Source: Episyrphus balteatus (taxonomy: Eukaryota; Arthropoda; Insecta; Diptera; Syrphidae). Taken from it: a stretch of DNA of 64,000 nucleotides. Location: the NCBI RefSeq assembly GCF_945859705.1, contig NC_079134.1, positions 42,400,402 to 42,464,401 on the forward strand, written 5' to 3'. The notes beneath the pieces were generated by a model. That model did not search any database. It had not been told where the DNA came from and saw only the letters and a program-made list of their open reading frames with translations. How positions within the stretch are numbered: position 1 is the stretch's first letter; each line of letters starts with the position of its first letter. The translations under genes were made by a program, and so were the position numbers. Below are positions 1 through 12,000 of the stretch, piece after piece.

Positions 1-489
1 TGTCCCTTGTGGGTCATGCCCCACGTGGGTCATGTGGGTCATGCCCCATGTGGGTCATGCCCCACGCGGGTCATGTCCCATGTGGGTCATGTCCCACGTG
101 GGTCGTGCCCCACGTTGGTCATGCCCCATGTGGATCATGCCCCACGTGGGTCGTGCCCCACGCGGGTCATGTCCCATGTGGGTCATGTCCCACGTGGGTC
201 GTGCCCCACGCGGGTCATGTCCCATGTGGGTCATGTCCCACGTGGGTAGTGCCCCACGTTGGTCATGCCCCATGTGGGTCATGCCCCATGTGGGTCATGC
301 CCCATGTGGGTCATTCCCCACGTTTGTCATGCCCCTTGTGGGTCATGCCCCACGTGGGTCATGTGGGTCATGCCCCATGTGAGTCATGCCCCATGTTGGT
401 CATGCCCCATGTGGGTCATTGCCCATGTGGGTCATGCCCCATGTGGTTCATGCCCCATGTGGGTCATGCCCCATGTTGGTCATCCCCCA
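1..489. repeat. 16-bp minisatellite with 48-bp higher-order repeat
   Basis: About 30 head-to-tail copies of a 16-bp unit close to GGGTCATGCCCCACGT, running in from the left edge. Variants alternate CACG, CATG and CACGC. Between about 63 and 250 three variants combine into a 48-bp higher-order unit; the CACGCGGG variant recurs at 63, 159 and 207. Units contain the palindrome CCCACGTGGG and so an E-box CACGTG. Because 48 is divisible by 3 and the unit lacks stops, all three forward frames and one reverse frame stay open. I regard the resulting Cys/Pro/His-rich frames as non-coding. Confidence 0.93.
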
Positions 490-564
490 TACAAGACCGT
501 GTATTACATTTTTTCAACCAAACAGTTGAGTGACTAAAAGTTGAATGTGCGCGACTATCCTTAG

Positions 565-1030
565 AGGTTCTTCTTTTTTAGTTGTGAACAGAATCCTGTT
601 TATTTTTTGTTCAGGGCGTTCAGAGCCTCAAAATGTGTATATATTTTTGTTCATAAATCGTTCAGAGCTCGAATTTCGAGCTCCGAAAAAAAGACCGAAC
701 ATTCTGAGTAAAACCTGAACGCTTTATACGTCAATGAAAAATAAAAATAAATGTAAATCAAAACTAAAATGGTGGCTGAAGCTTTCGGCCCCGGCGCAGT
801 TAGTAAGTTTTGATAATAAATTACTTCAAACTGTGTTATTTAAAACATAATTTTTGTTTTTTATTTAGTTTGAAAGCTATGAATTGACAAATTTCATTTG
901 GTAACAATTTGTTCTCGAATCTGCTTCAAGAACAATTTAACGAGCTCAGAAAACGTTCAGTTCAGAGAATATTCAGAGCGTGCTCAGACTTTGTTAAGAG
1001 CTTTCTTCAGAACTAAAAAAGAAAAACGTC
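565..1030. repeat. Inverted-repeat (MITE-like) element
   Basis: The left edge TTCTTTTTTAGTTGTGAA and the right edge TTCAGAACTAAAAAAGAA are near inverted copies. Repeated GTTCAGAG/CTCTGAAC motifs fill the arms. No coding capacity. No target duplication could be assigned confidently, so the borders are approximate. Confidence 0.5.
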
Positions 1031-2033
1031 TATATATACATATTTTTTTTTGTTTTTTCAAATTAAATTGAATTTTTTATTTTTTTCGCTTTCACTTTCC
1101 AAGTATTTTAAAAGGGTCTATCTTAATTTTGTTTTATTTTTTTTCCTTGTCACAATTGTGCTTCGAACATTATTATTGTCAGCGCAAAATTAAGTGGAGA
1201 CTTTTTCTTTACAGTGCACAGTGCGTCGAGTGTATGGGGGATGTGGACAAAAATCAGAATATAAAAAATTTGTGTTTCTTTGAATAAGAAAACCTTCAGA
1301 AACACTATTTATGGTATATTTCATCAAAGTAATGATAAATTTCACAAAAAAAAATAATAGCATTTAAATAATATCGAATGAGAGCCAACTCTGCAGGCAA
1401 AATGAGAAAATTGTCCAAAAAATGACAAAAGTGCAATTAAATTCCCCGATATTTTGGAACAAAATATATTGAAAGGCGCTTTAGCATCCACAGCTTTTTG
1501 TTTTACTTAAAACAAACTCATAAAGCACCTTTATATTTGAAAATTTTACAATTTAAGCCAATTTTACAAAAAAGTCCTTATTTTTTAGTTCTGAAAATGA
1601 GTCTACAAAAATGTAATTATTTTGAAGCTGAGCAAGTATGAGCAAAAAAGATGAGCATGATAAGAAAGTAGAAATAAAGGGGAACCTTGCGGCATACAAG
1701 ATTCTGCTACAGCTTGCTACAGTCTGATATAAATTTAGATTTTGAGTCACAAAAAACAGACTTTAGGTTATATTTTTTAAATACTAATTTCACTTTACAA
1801 AACAAATAGACATACACACCTGATCTACAGATATTCATTTTGATAATTAACAACAAAAAAGTCAAAAACATTAATTTGTTTTCACTTAAAAAAAAATTGA
1901 TAAACATCAATTTGAACCTTAGCTTGAATAATCAAAATATCATGAAAAACACCAGTTATCTTTTTGAATCTTATATTTAAGCAGTGAAAAACTGTGTTTT
2001 ATTATTGCTGAATATAAGCCCTACATGTGAAGC

Positions 2034-2128
2034 ACCGCCCCACTAACAAATTTGCTCCTATAAAGCCTTACAGGTGTTAATGTAGCTCCTGTTAAGCTTT
2101 ATAGAAGGGATAATGTTTGTTGGGCGGT
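2034..2128. mobile_element. Short hairpin MITE (family A, copy 1)
   Basis: A roughly 95-bp imperfect hairpin. The left arm contains TTTGCTCCTATAAAGCCTTA. The right arm contains TAAGCTTTATAGAAGG and ends GTTGGGCGGT. Related hairpins occur at 54745-54822 and 55112-55195, so this is a dispersed family of very small elements. Confidence 0.6.
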
Positions 2129-2981
2129 TTTCATCATAATATAATAGATTTGATTTTTTTATTTTTGTCCACTGATCAACGCACTGTGCAGCGGTTACAA
2201 ATATTTAAATTTTGCGTGAGAACTGCGTACTACTTGGAAAAATATTTAAGACAAAATCTGTTTCGAGAAAAAATTTGTATGAGATCTGGGCTTAAATTGT
2301 TGCTAAGGTCGAACCAAATGAAATGTGCTGCAAACTCCCCCCTTCATTACCAAACTGCTTAAAAATATTCAAATCAAACAGATCTTCTTTTGATAGTTTC
2401 TTTTCTTCTTGACATTCGTAAAACAAGTTTTTTTTTTCAAACGATTTTTGTTGTTGGTTTTGTGTGTTTTCTGTTTCAAAATCCAAATTCCATTTGTTTC
2501 ATATCCATTTCATTCCTATGGTTCAAGTCTAAACTCAATACAAAAAAAAAAATAAAAGTAAATAAATCAACATTTTTTTTCATCAATTCTCTTTTGAATT
2601 GATGTTCTTTGTATTCCATAAATTCTACATTTTCTTTCAGTGTTGGTATTCTTCTCGCAGATGCAGGGCGTGGGTGTGCGTACGAGCAACAAATGTTCTT
2701 CAAAAAAGTTCACTTTTAAAAACAAATCCACTTCCATCTTTTATTATTGTTTACTCTTTTAATGTTTAGGAAAAGTGTTAATTTAAGTTAACCATCAAGT
2801 GAAAGTCTTCAAAGCAAATTATCACCCAAAAACCCAACCCAACAAAGTTATTCGTTTAAATTGTGCAAGCACCTTGAAACAAAGAGTAGCTCAAAGCTTC
2901 TTCTGATTGCTTCCAAAACAAAAAACCCATTTATCTTCCCCAGTTCCTCTTAACCAGTGTAGTTAGTAAAAAATCCCAGTT

Positions 2982-3081
2982 ATGGTTCGTCTAACTAGAA
3001 AGGAACGTCAGGACAAAGTTGAGCTTCTGGCCAGCATAAACAAAGTGAATGCAAACGATGACAACGAAGCCACAGACAACG
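2982..3081 (+). CDS. vari: vari coding exon 1
   Basis: 33 codons plus one base, beginning MVRLTRKERQ and ending at a consensus GTAAGT donor. An in-frame TAA a few codons upstream makes this ATG the first possible start. The encoded segment is charged (Asn/Asp-rich at its end) and precedes the first L27 domain. Confidence 0.8.
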
Positions 3082-6000
3082 GTAAGTTGTGTCTTTCCTT
3101 GCATTTCCCTGATTTTTTGTGTATATTTTAAACTTTTTTACGTAATCAATAAGTTATTGGGTCAATCGATGGAGGAGGAATCATTGACCAAGAGATCTTT
3201 GTTGGAGTGTGTTTTCTCACAATTCACTTGGCTCATCATTTCGATTTATCTCGAGAAAAAACAAACTTCAATTTTTCCAAAAATACACAAATTGTTCACA
3301 TATTTAAGTTATATTTATTTTGTTGGCCTATTTCCATAATGAATTAGCTCCTCCTTTCTCCTGTGTCCACTCCAGGGGATTGTTTTTGCATAAAAATAAA
3401 AATCCGCATTAGGGTGGGTCAAAAAATCGAATATTTTTTTTTACTTGCGATATAGGTACTTTATATCAAGTTATGCATTCGTACAAAAAAAAGTTGAGAT
3501 AACAATCTCAGACATGAAATTGCCATGATAGTGAATGCCAAAAAAGTGGGTCCCGGGAGTCCGTCTGTCTGTATACAAAGCTACAGCCAAAAACGGATGG
3601 ACCGATTAATGTCAAACTTGGTATGTAGCGTTATACTATGTTTCCACATACCCTAAATCCGAGATTTAGCAAAGTAGATTTAGAATAAATTTCGAGATTT
3701 ATTCTAAATTAATGTCGTTTTCGATTGGCTCTCCGGAAGCGTCCGGAATCATTCAGAAGCCTTCTGAAAGTGTTTTATTCGCACTATTATGACAGACAGA
3801 ACGCTTCTGAAAATAAAAATTCTCTTCTTGATTTCAAAACAGAATTCACTCAAAATCACTAATATTTAAATAAGTAAACGTCAAACCAAATTTTCTAGTA
3901 GAAAAGCAAAAAATTTTTATTTGATTATTCACCAATACAGATATAAAATTTCAGAATTGAGTGGAAGCGATTTAAACTGTTTTATTGGATTTCAAAATGA
4001 GTGAATCCTTGAGTTATTCCAATCGAAAACGACATTAGTTAGCTAAATCTCGATTTTAGAGTAGGTGGAAACGTAGTATTATTTGGAGACACTCCAGAGG
4101 GGTTTTGGAATTCATTTTTTTGGACCAAAAATAACGGTATTTACCATATACTGATTTTAGTACATTTAAATTTTATCAAAAACGGCTCCAACGATTTTGT
4201 TGAAAAAATTCATAATTCAACTGTTTTTTTTATCAGATTTTTTCCGAAACTATGAATTCGATTTGAACGAAACTTTTTGTAAAAAAAAGCATTCATATAA
4301 TTTTAATAATAAGCCAAACATAAAAAATTTGAAAAAAAAAATAATTTTTGGATTTAAAAAAAATTTTAATTTTTGTTTGAAAAATCAAATTTTCGAAAAC
4401 CAAACATTATTTTTTTTTTTTTAATTTTGGTTTTACATAAATTGATTAATGATTTCTAAAAAATGGCACGTCCATTTTAGTTTAAAACTTTTTTCCCAAA
4501 AAGGTAGGTAGGTAGGTAGAGATGGCGGTGCTTGATGACACAATTAGCGCAAAATGCGCCGTTTTGATACCAAAACTCATGAAACCTGTGAGTGATTAAT
4601 GGATTTATTTAAATTAATTTTAAATTGGTTTTAAAAAGGTGAAAAACAAGTGTTAGGCAGTCCTAAATCCACTTTGCTGTATTGAGGAACGAGATCAAGT
4701 CTTTGATCTTTGATTCTGAGATGTTATCTATGACATTAAAGAATTTACTCCCAAAAAAACTATTTATAAAAATTTAGTTTAAAAAAAAACGACTGTAACG
4801 ATTTTGAAATTTTAATAATAGAAATGAAATTGCATACTTGTCTTAGAGGGCAATTTAATTTAAGATGTTTTTTTTGTTTTTTTAACCTACAATAAATTAA
4901 AGTAAAGTAAAATAAAGTAAAAAAAAATCGATTTTCAGATTTTTATTGGACTACTGTCTGAAGTCCAATAAAAATCTGAAAATCGATTTTTTTTACTTTA
5001 TTTTATTTATTTTTTCCTTTCGTTTTGTCCTATCGCTATAGCTCTAGTGTATCCCCTTTCGTTAGAAATGATTCGGTAGAAAGGGTTTAAGTCAAAAAAT
5101 TTTAAAATTGTGTGGTACTAAAGGCGTAAGTTGACTCAACTCCGTTGTTTTTTGCATTAAGTTTTAATTTTCAAAAAAAAATAAAAATTGATCCTAAGGT
5201 GTTTAGTCAAGTGGAAGACAGAAAAAGAAGAGCCGTTTTTCTACAGCTCAAAAAGAATAAATTCTCACATTTGGTAATTAATCACATTGATATTTCCAAC
5301 TTACTTTAACTTTGTTATCAACATAAACAAAGATTTTTCTTGACTTAACTTAAATGACTCTTAGGTGTTGTTAAAAAGTCAACACATTTTTTTTTTAAGA
5401 ATTTAAATTTTCTGGTCAATAGCATATGGATATTAGAATTATTTCATAGATAATAATTCTGCATCATTACTTTTTCAACTTAATAATATTCAGTTTTACA
5501 AACAAAAATTGAAATTTCAATTTCATTTTTCTCAAAATTACCTTTTCTGACTTAAACCCTTTGTACCTGGTGCAAAAAATATAAAAAGTCCTAAAAATTC
5601 TAACAACTTGAACCCTAAGATCGTCGTGCATATCATTTTGGTTTTATAATCCGAAAAATCGATTGCTAGGCACCTCTAGAACATTCTCACCAAATATACC
5701 TCCGCTTCGCAGTTTTTCATGTTTACACCAATCTCATATTTTAAAAAAATCATTTTTTTATCAATCTAATTTTTTGCAAATTTCTATTATCATCTTGTAG
5801 AAAATCAAACGCTCTACAGTCTAAAAAAAGATCGTATACAATTTTTTCGTCCTTGGTGTTAAATCGATTGCTTTAATCGTTTTGAAGATATTCGTATCCA
5901 AACCCCAATGCCCACTGATTTCAATAGTTTTTTTATGAGCAGTGTTAATTGTGATTTGGACATGAATATCTTCAAAACAGTTAAAGCAATCGATTTAACA

Positions 6001-9000
6001 CCACACATTTTTTTTGTAGAACGTTTAAGCCCCTACAAGAATACATCTTACGAATTTGATAATAATGACTTTTCAATGAATTAGAATTTTTAAAAAGTAA
6101 AAATGCTTTTGAACAACTTTCCAATGGTTTGATTAATGAAAAAAAGTATACAAGTCCTTTTTTTATTATAATTGTTCAATTTGTTACAAAATTAAGAAAA
6201 ACAAAACGAATTCCCAATAATTTTCCCAAAGTTTCGGCCTCGAAACGGTTAGATAAAATATGAGTATGTAAAAAAATTAAAAAAAAGATTTTTTTTCAAT
6301 ATGAGATTGATGTAAAAATGGAAAACTGCGAAGCGGAGGATCTTCCCATTTTTATAAAGAGCTCATATTTGGTAAGTGTTCTAGAGGGTGTCTAGCAATC
6401 ATTTTTTTTAGCATAAAACAAAAAAAGAATACTCGATTTTTTGACCCACCCTAATCCGCACAATGATTTTGTGTGAATCACGAACCAAGAATCACTGTTT
6501 TTTATTTTTTTGTTTTTTTGTGTGTATTTTTTTTAGATGGATACAAACACTGCGCAGATTATGGTTCGGATTTCTCGGAGACGGACGAAATATTTCTACA
6601 AGGTTTGCTATTTAGTAATCCTTCGACGCCACTCAAGGACAAGGTAAGTTCTATTGTTGTTCTATAAAGTTGAAGGGTTGTTTGTGGTTTATTTGTTGTT
6701 TGACCGAGTATAGGTAAACAGGAATCCTATTGTTCAAATAAATGAGTTGTTAACAGCTGGAGTTCAGTGGGTTATTAGTTTTTTCTTTTTTTGCTAAATT
6801 AAATTATTTGTTTAGTTTATAAGGAAATTATGACTGCTGAGTGAGAGATGGGAGTCACGAAAATAAAGAATTCTTTTGTTAAGTTTGAACTGTTTAGGGT
6901 GATTGTACGCACCTACCTTCTTAACGCCTGCGACTTCCTTAGGTTTTGGTTTCGTGTTACAAAAATATTGTGGGTTTTTTGTATTCGGATACTTACTCGT
7001 ATAGAGCATATAAATAATGTATGCCGTTACTTGGTCTGGTATGGGGTCACATTTCAAATTGTGTGTAGGTGTTTCAGTATGGTATTTAAAATACATGTAG
7101 GTAATAACGGGTTAAGATTATTCGTATGTATCGTTGCACAAAGTGTAACTTATATTGAGTGAAATGAGCTGGTTGCATATATACATAGCACCTATGTATC
7201 CAGTTCATAATTAGATGCATTGCAATAGTATATATATTTCTTTGGACTTCAATTCAGATATAAGATTATTGCATGATTGGATTTCGAAATAATAAAATAT
7301 TTGTAGCATGAAATAAAATAAATATACTCGTATGATTAATAAATCAGTGGATATATTGTATTAGGGTGTTCTAGACTCCTAGTAGCCCCAATTTTGTTTA
7401 TACGATAGAGTATTGGTCAAAAATCGCCTATTGCTTTCGATACATATCTGTAGGTATCTGTTAATCCTAGAAAAACAAAATGCATTATTAGTGGCAGGAA
7501 CCTGCGAACTTATGTATGTATATTAGACTGATTCAAAAAATTTTTGTTTTGTTTTTGTTCAAAGCATTGTTGAAAATATTGTTGGAAATGACGACAAAAA
7601 AATACTGTAAAAGTTTCAGCCCTTAATGTTAACATTTAGTACCGCCGCATCGCAATTTTCTATTTCCCATACGATTTGTATGGGAAAGATTGTGTATTTG
7701 CGTTTAGAATTTTGTATCTTTTTAATGGTTCATCCAAAAGGCTTGACAAAATCATTTTCTTTTATAAAATTGTCCGCTCTACAAAAAAGCTCTTATTAAT
7801 TTTTTTGATTTACCCCCGCGTTTCGAAGTTATTCAACTTTAAAATATAAAAAGTAATTTTTTCTCATTTTTTTCCGATTTTTTGACGAAATTATTATGTT
7901 TTTAAAAAAATTTGGCAAAATTTTCGAATATTTGTATTCTATGTTGTGTTTTGGTTTCACAGATTCTTTTATATAACTCACAAACCCCTAAAACTATCAT
8001 ATTATATTTCTTCAATAAATTCGAATTATTCATTTTTTCAACTAAAAATTATTTTAATTAATTTTTCGCGTCCGTTTTTTTTTAATTTCATAAATGCAAT
8101 CTTGTAGAGCGTTCAATTTTATACAAGAAAATGATTAAATCTAGCCTTTTTGATGAACCATTAAAAAGATACAAAATTCTAAACACAAATACACAATCTT
8201 TCCCATACAAATCGTATGGGAAATTGAAAATTGCGATGCGGCGGTACTAAATGTTAACATTAAGGGCTGAAACTTTTACAGTATTTTTTTGTCGTCATTT
8301 CCAACAATATTTTCAACAATGCTTTGAACAAAAGAAAAAAAAAATTTTTTTTGAATCAGTCTAATGTATATGGAATGAAAAAACATAAAATTGTGATTCC
8401 CGAGAGTCCATCTGTTTGCCTGTTTAAGGAGCTAAATTTAAACAGATGAACCGATTAACGTCAAACTTGGTATTTAGCATTTTTTTAGATTCTTCAGAGA
8501 GGTTTTTGGAATAAATTTTGTATGACTTAAAATTAATGTATACCTCCCATTTACCAATACACAATACAAATTTTTTGCGGGGTGTTGCTCTGAAATAAAA
8601 GTAGAAATTGAGTTTTTATAAAACTTAAAACTGTTAATTAATTTGCAGTGAAATGGCATATGAAATAAAAAATATTTTGATTAATTAATTGCTTCTTATT
8701 ATTAGGCAATGTTGAATGTGAAAGAATAGTAAAAAACAAAAATCAATTATAAATGGAGGAGCAAAATACTGTTGCAAAGTAGGGATTTTCGAAATTTCAC
8801 AAGAACTGAATTTAAACGAAAACCGTAATGATTTAGGATATACAAGTTACAAAATTCTGAGAGCCCTTAAGTTAGCTTATCAGCATATTTCGTATGATCC
8901 ACTTTGGGACACCCTTGTATATGCGGCAATGCTGCTTTTAATTTTTTTTTTTCAAAAATTATTGGCACTGGGCTAGTAGTGAAACTTTTACATAGGTACT

Positions 9001-12000
9001 GTTTCAAAATCAGTGCAGCAAGTTCAACAAAAAGTGATCGGTCTCCGCACGAGTATTTTTTTGAGTGTAACAAAGTGTTGCAAACGTAAACTATAAACAA
9101 ACAAAGATCAATAAATTTATTAACTGCTTTGATTTAGAAGCTTTTTTTAAAATACATTTCTTTTAGCAATAGTAATGTGCATTTGAATTTTATCTTTTAA
9201 GAAATAAAAACAAGAACTTAAATATTTTTTCAAATTAAAGGTAGGTACAATCAAATAATTTAGCATTGCAAAGAAGATGATCTATCAGTGTATTCCATAT
9301 TTCCAATCAATATAATCTTAAAAAAAAATAAAATGCACGACTGGGTCGCACGTACTTGCTCTTGTAGTTCAAAGCATCTTTATCTTAAATATCTATTGGA
9401 AATTTAAGATTTTGTGAAGAAAAAAAAATAAAAACAAAAACAAAATCGAAAGTTAAAAAAATTCAATTTTTTAAAAATTTTTTGAAAAACTTTTTTTTTT
9501 TAATTTTTTTTTTACATTTTACACTTCAATACCTATGATGTCTGTAAATTTTGAAAAAATTGACTTATGCTTTGATGAAATATATGGACTTAAAAAACAT
9601 GTCAATTTTTGAAAAACGGCAACGCCATATTTCCGCTCTTGGCATTTTTTGAGAAAAACTAAAAACGCAGTTTTGTTGGAATCAATAAGAGTACTGCGCA
9701 CACCAAATTTAAACGAAATCGTTAGAGCCGTTTTCGAGAAATTTGAAATACCTCGAAAACGTTATATGGGAGATATGCGTTAAATTGGAGATATTAAAAA
9801 AATAAAAAAAACGGACCTAGGGAATTACGTAAAAATCATCTGTACCAAGTTTCAAGCAAATCCATCCACCCGTTTAGGCCCTAGCTCGATGTACAGATGG
9901 ACGCACAGACGCACACACGCACAGACCGACGGACGGCATGACGAAAACCACTTTTTTGATCTTCTCCATCATCGTAATGTTGGTTTTGATTAAAACCTCG
10001 ATTTTTTTTTCTACACGAAACCAATACTTGCCCTATAGAGCAAGTAAAAATGTATTGAATAAAGTTGATTTTTTTCAAATTTGATTAATTAAACACATTA
10101 CAACTACAACAAACTCTGTGTTCAACAGACTATGACCTACTTAATGCCAAAGCGAGAATTTTATTTTTCATATATGTACATAAATCGATAGCTGTAATAA
10201 TAATAAATGATGATCTAGCGTTAATATATTTTGGGATCTTTGAAGCAGATGCTCTTTGTTTAGTTTCTTCTTTTTTTATTTTTCAAATTCAATTAATGCT
10301 ACAAAAAAAAACTTCCACATTCAAAATTAATATTGCACAAGAGCTATTAGTTTTATTTGAATGTCGTCGTTTTCGCTTGGCTACTCATCATTAAAATTGA
10401 ATTCAATTACGAATCATCAGAAGGAACTCAAAAACCACTTACATGGGGTTCTCATGTCGAGAAATGTACGAGTATGACAAAGTCAACACACTACAAGACA
10501 ATATCTGTAACATAGACTACACTAGCTTCGCAACAACTAGTTTGTTTTGTTTTTGTTCTCTCCGTCATAGTTCCAGACAATTTCGTTTAATTGCCATTTC
10601 GGATTATTATTATTGGTTAAGTACATAAAGGTCAAAGCAGTTAATTCGGATGGAATCTTGAGTCAATAAATGAAGATTTTTGATTCAAGCAGTGATCTTT
10701 AAGGGCAATTATAGGTTAGTTGTCACTTGATTAACAAAGTACATCATCATTCATTGTGCGAAGGGGTAGTGATCAATGTGGATCAATTAACTCAATGCTC
10801 AACATTAATCGAGGTCAGGAACGAATTATTGCATGTTGACATTTATGGTGTATAGGTCATTTTGCTTTGTTTCTATTTCAATTACATTTTGCACTATTTA
10901 TTTTATTTTAACAAAAAAAAAAAATGGATACTACGTAGAAGATTATTGTTCTAATAGAAAAAAAATAAAAACAAAACAGCGAGCATGAAAGATTAATTTA
11001 TTGATAGCAAAAGCACGTGAATATTAACCACAAAAAAAAAAATACGATCCCACAATAGGTTTTACATATTTATATGTAAATTGAACTCATCAAATGCAAA
11101 AAATGGCAGTTGCAAATTTAAGCGATGAATCATTGCAAATGTGTTTATTGAATACAACTAATTTTTGCTTGCAGGTGAACGGAAGGAAGGTATTTCACGA
11201 TATTAGTATTCAATGTACGATTGTAATCCAATAAAATATGCATGTGCAGTACTGTAGCTTCGAATCATCATAGAATTTTTAAATAGATAAAGTAATAAAT
11301 TACTATCGACGGATCAATCGGTGGTTCCCTTAACTATCCTAACCCTTTGTTTTGAAATTGTAAATTAACAAAAAATGGTAATAAACAATATGAGTATGCA
11401 ACTAAATATCAACAGTGAATTATACATATTCATAAATTATGTTTTGTTTTTCAAAATTTATACGTTTATTATTTTATTAGTATTGAATATGATTCAATTT
11501 AATTCAATTGATGAAATTGATCGTATAGCCCAGGGAAATTAGTAATTTAAATCGCATTTTTCGCGGGACAAAATTTTTTTCATGGAATGTGTTCGGGTGG
11601 TTGTCCTTATCATAAAAGTCAATTTGTTGGGATAATTGGAGGTTGGGAACAACCGCCATCTTGGAAAAGAGATTGGTTTCGTTTTTGTTGAATAGCTCCA
11701 ATGTTATTCATTTTAACAAAAAATGGCAAAGGTAAGACTTATTAACAATAAAATTATCTAATAAATGATATACAAAACAATTCCGGGAGTTGATTAAATA
11801 AAATTTTATAGTTTGTCAAAGTGCGGGTTTGTATCGCAAGGTTGGGACAAATTGACATTTGTTCATATATCTGACGAACTTTCGATTTGTTTGGATAATT
11901 CTTCAAGAATGAATTATAGTACTTATAATTACCTATAAAATGAGCCCACAATGGTTATTGTAACCATCGTATTGTAGAAGTAATATAACTCCGAAACTCT

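Larger units (their letters stand above)
490..2981. other. Upstream flank of vari, no gene seen
   Basis: AT-rich DNA with no convincing coding frame. It holds an inverted-repeat element at 565-1030 and a short hairpin MITE at 2034-2128. The last few hundred bases before 2982 probably contain the 5' UTR of vari, possibly with an upstream non-coding exon (an acceptor-like CCCCAG occurs at about 2939-2944). The transcription start cannot be placed. Confidence 0.5.
3409..6454. mobile_element. 3.0-kb non-autonomous element, TTAGGGTGGGTC ... GACCCACCCTAA
   Basis: Terminal inverted repeats start TTAGGGTGGGTCAAAAAATC on the left, and the right end is the inverted copy. They are flanked by a 6-bp duplication TCCGCA at 3403-3408 and 6455-6460. 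There is no transposase-like frame. The interior holds a nested MITE (3633-4081), a hairpin (4906-5006), a foldback (5639-6420) and a common fly repeat with GGAGTCCGTCTGTCTG near 3557. It fills most of vari intron 1. Confidence 0.75.

Noticed and set aside
7..537. Several overlapping open frames rich in Cys, Pro, His and Trp on both strands
   Set aside because: They are products of the 16-bp minisatellite, whose 48-bp higher-order unit keeps every frame open. No start context, homology or non-repetitive part.
9519..10078. Short minus-strand frames in the dispersed repeat
   Set aside because: The sequence recurs in part elsewhere as non-coding repeat and has no recognisable protein similarity.
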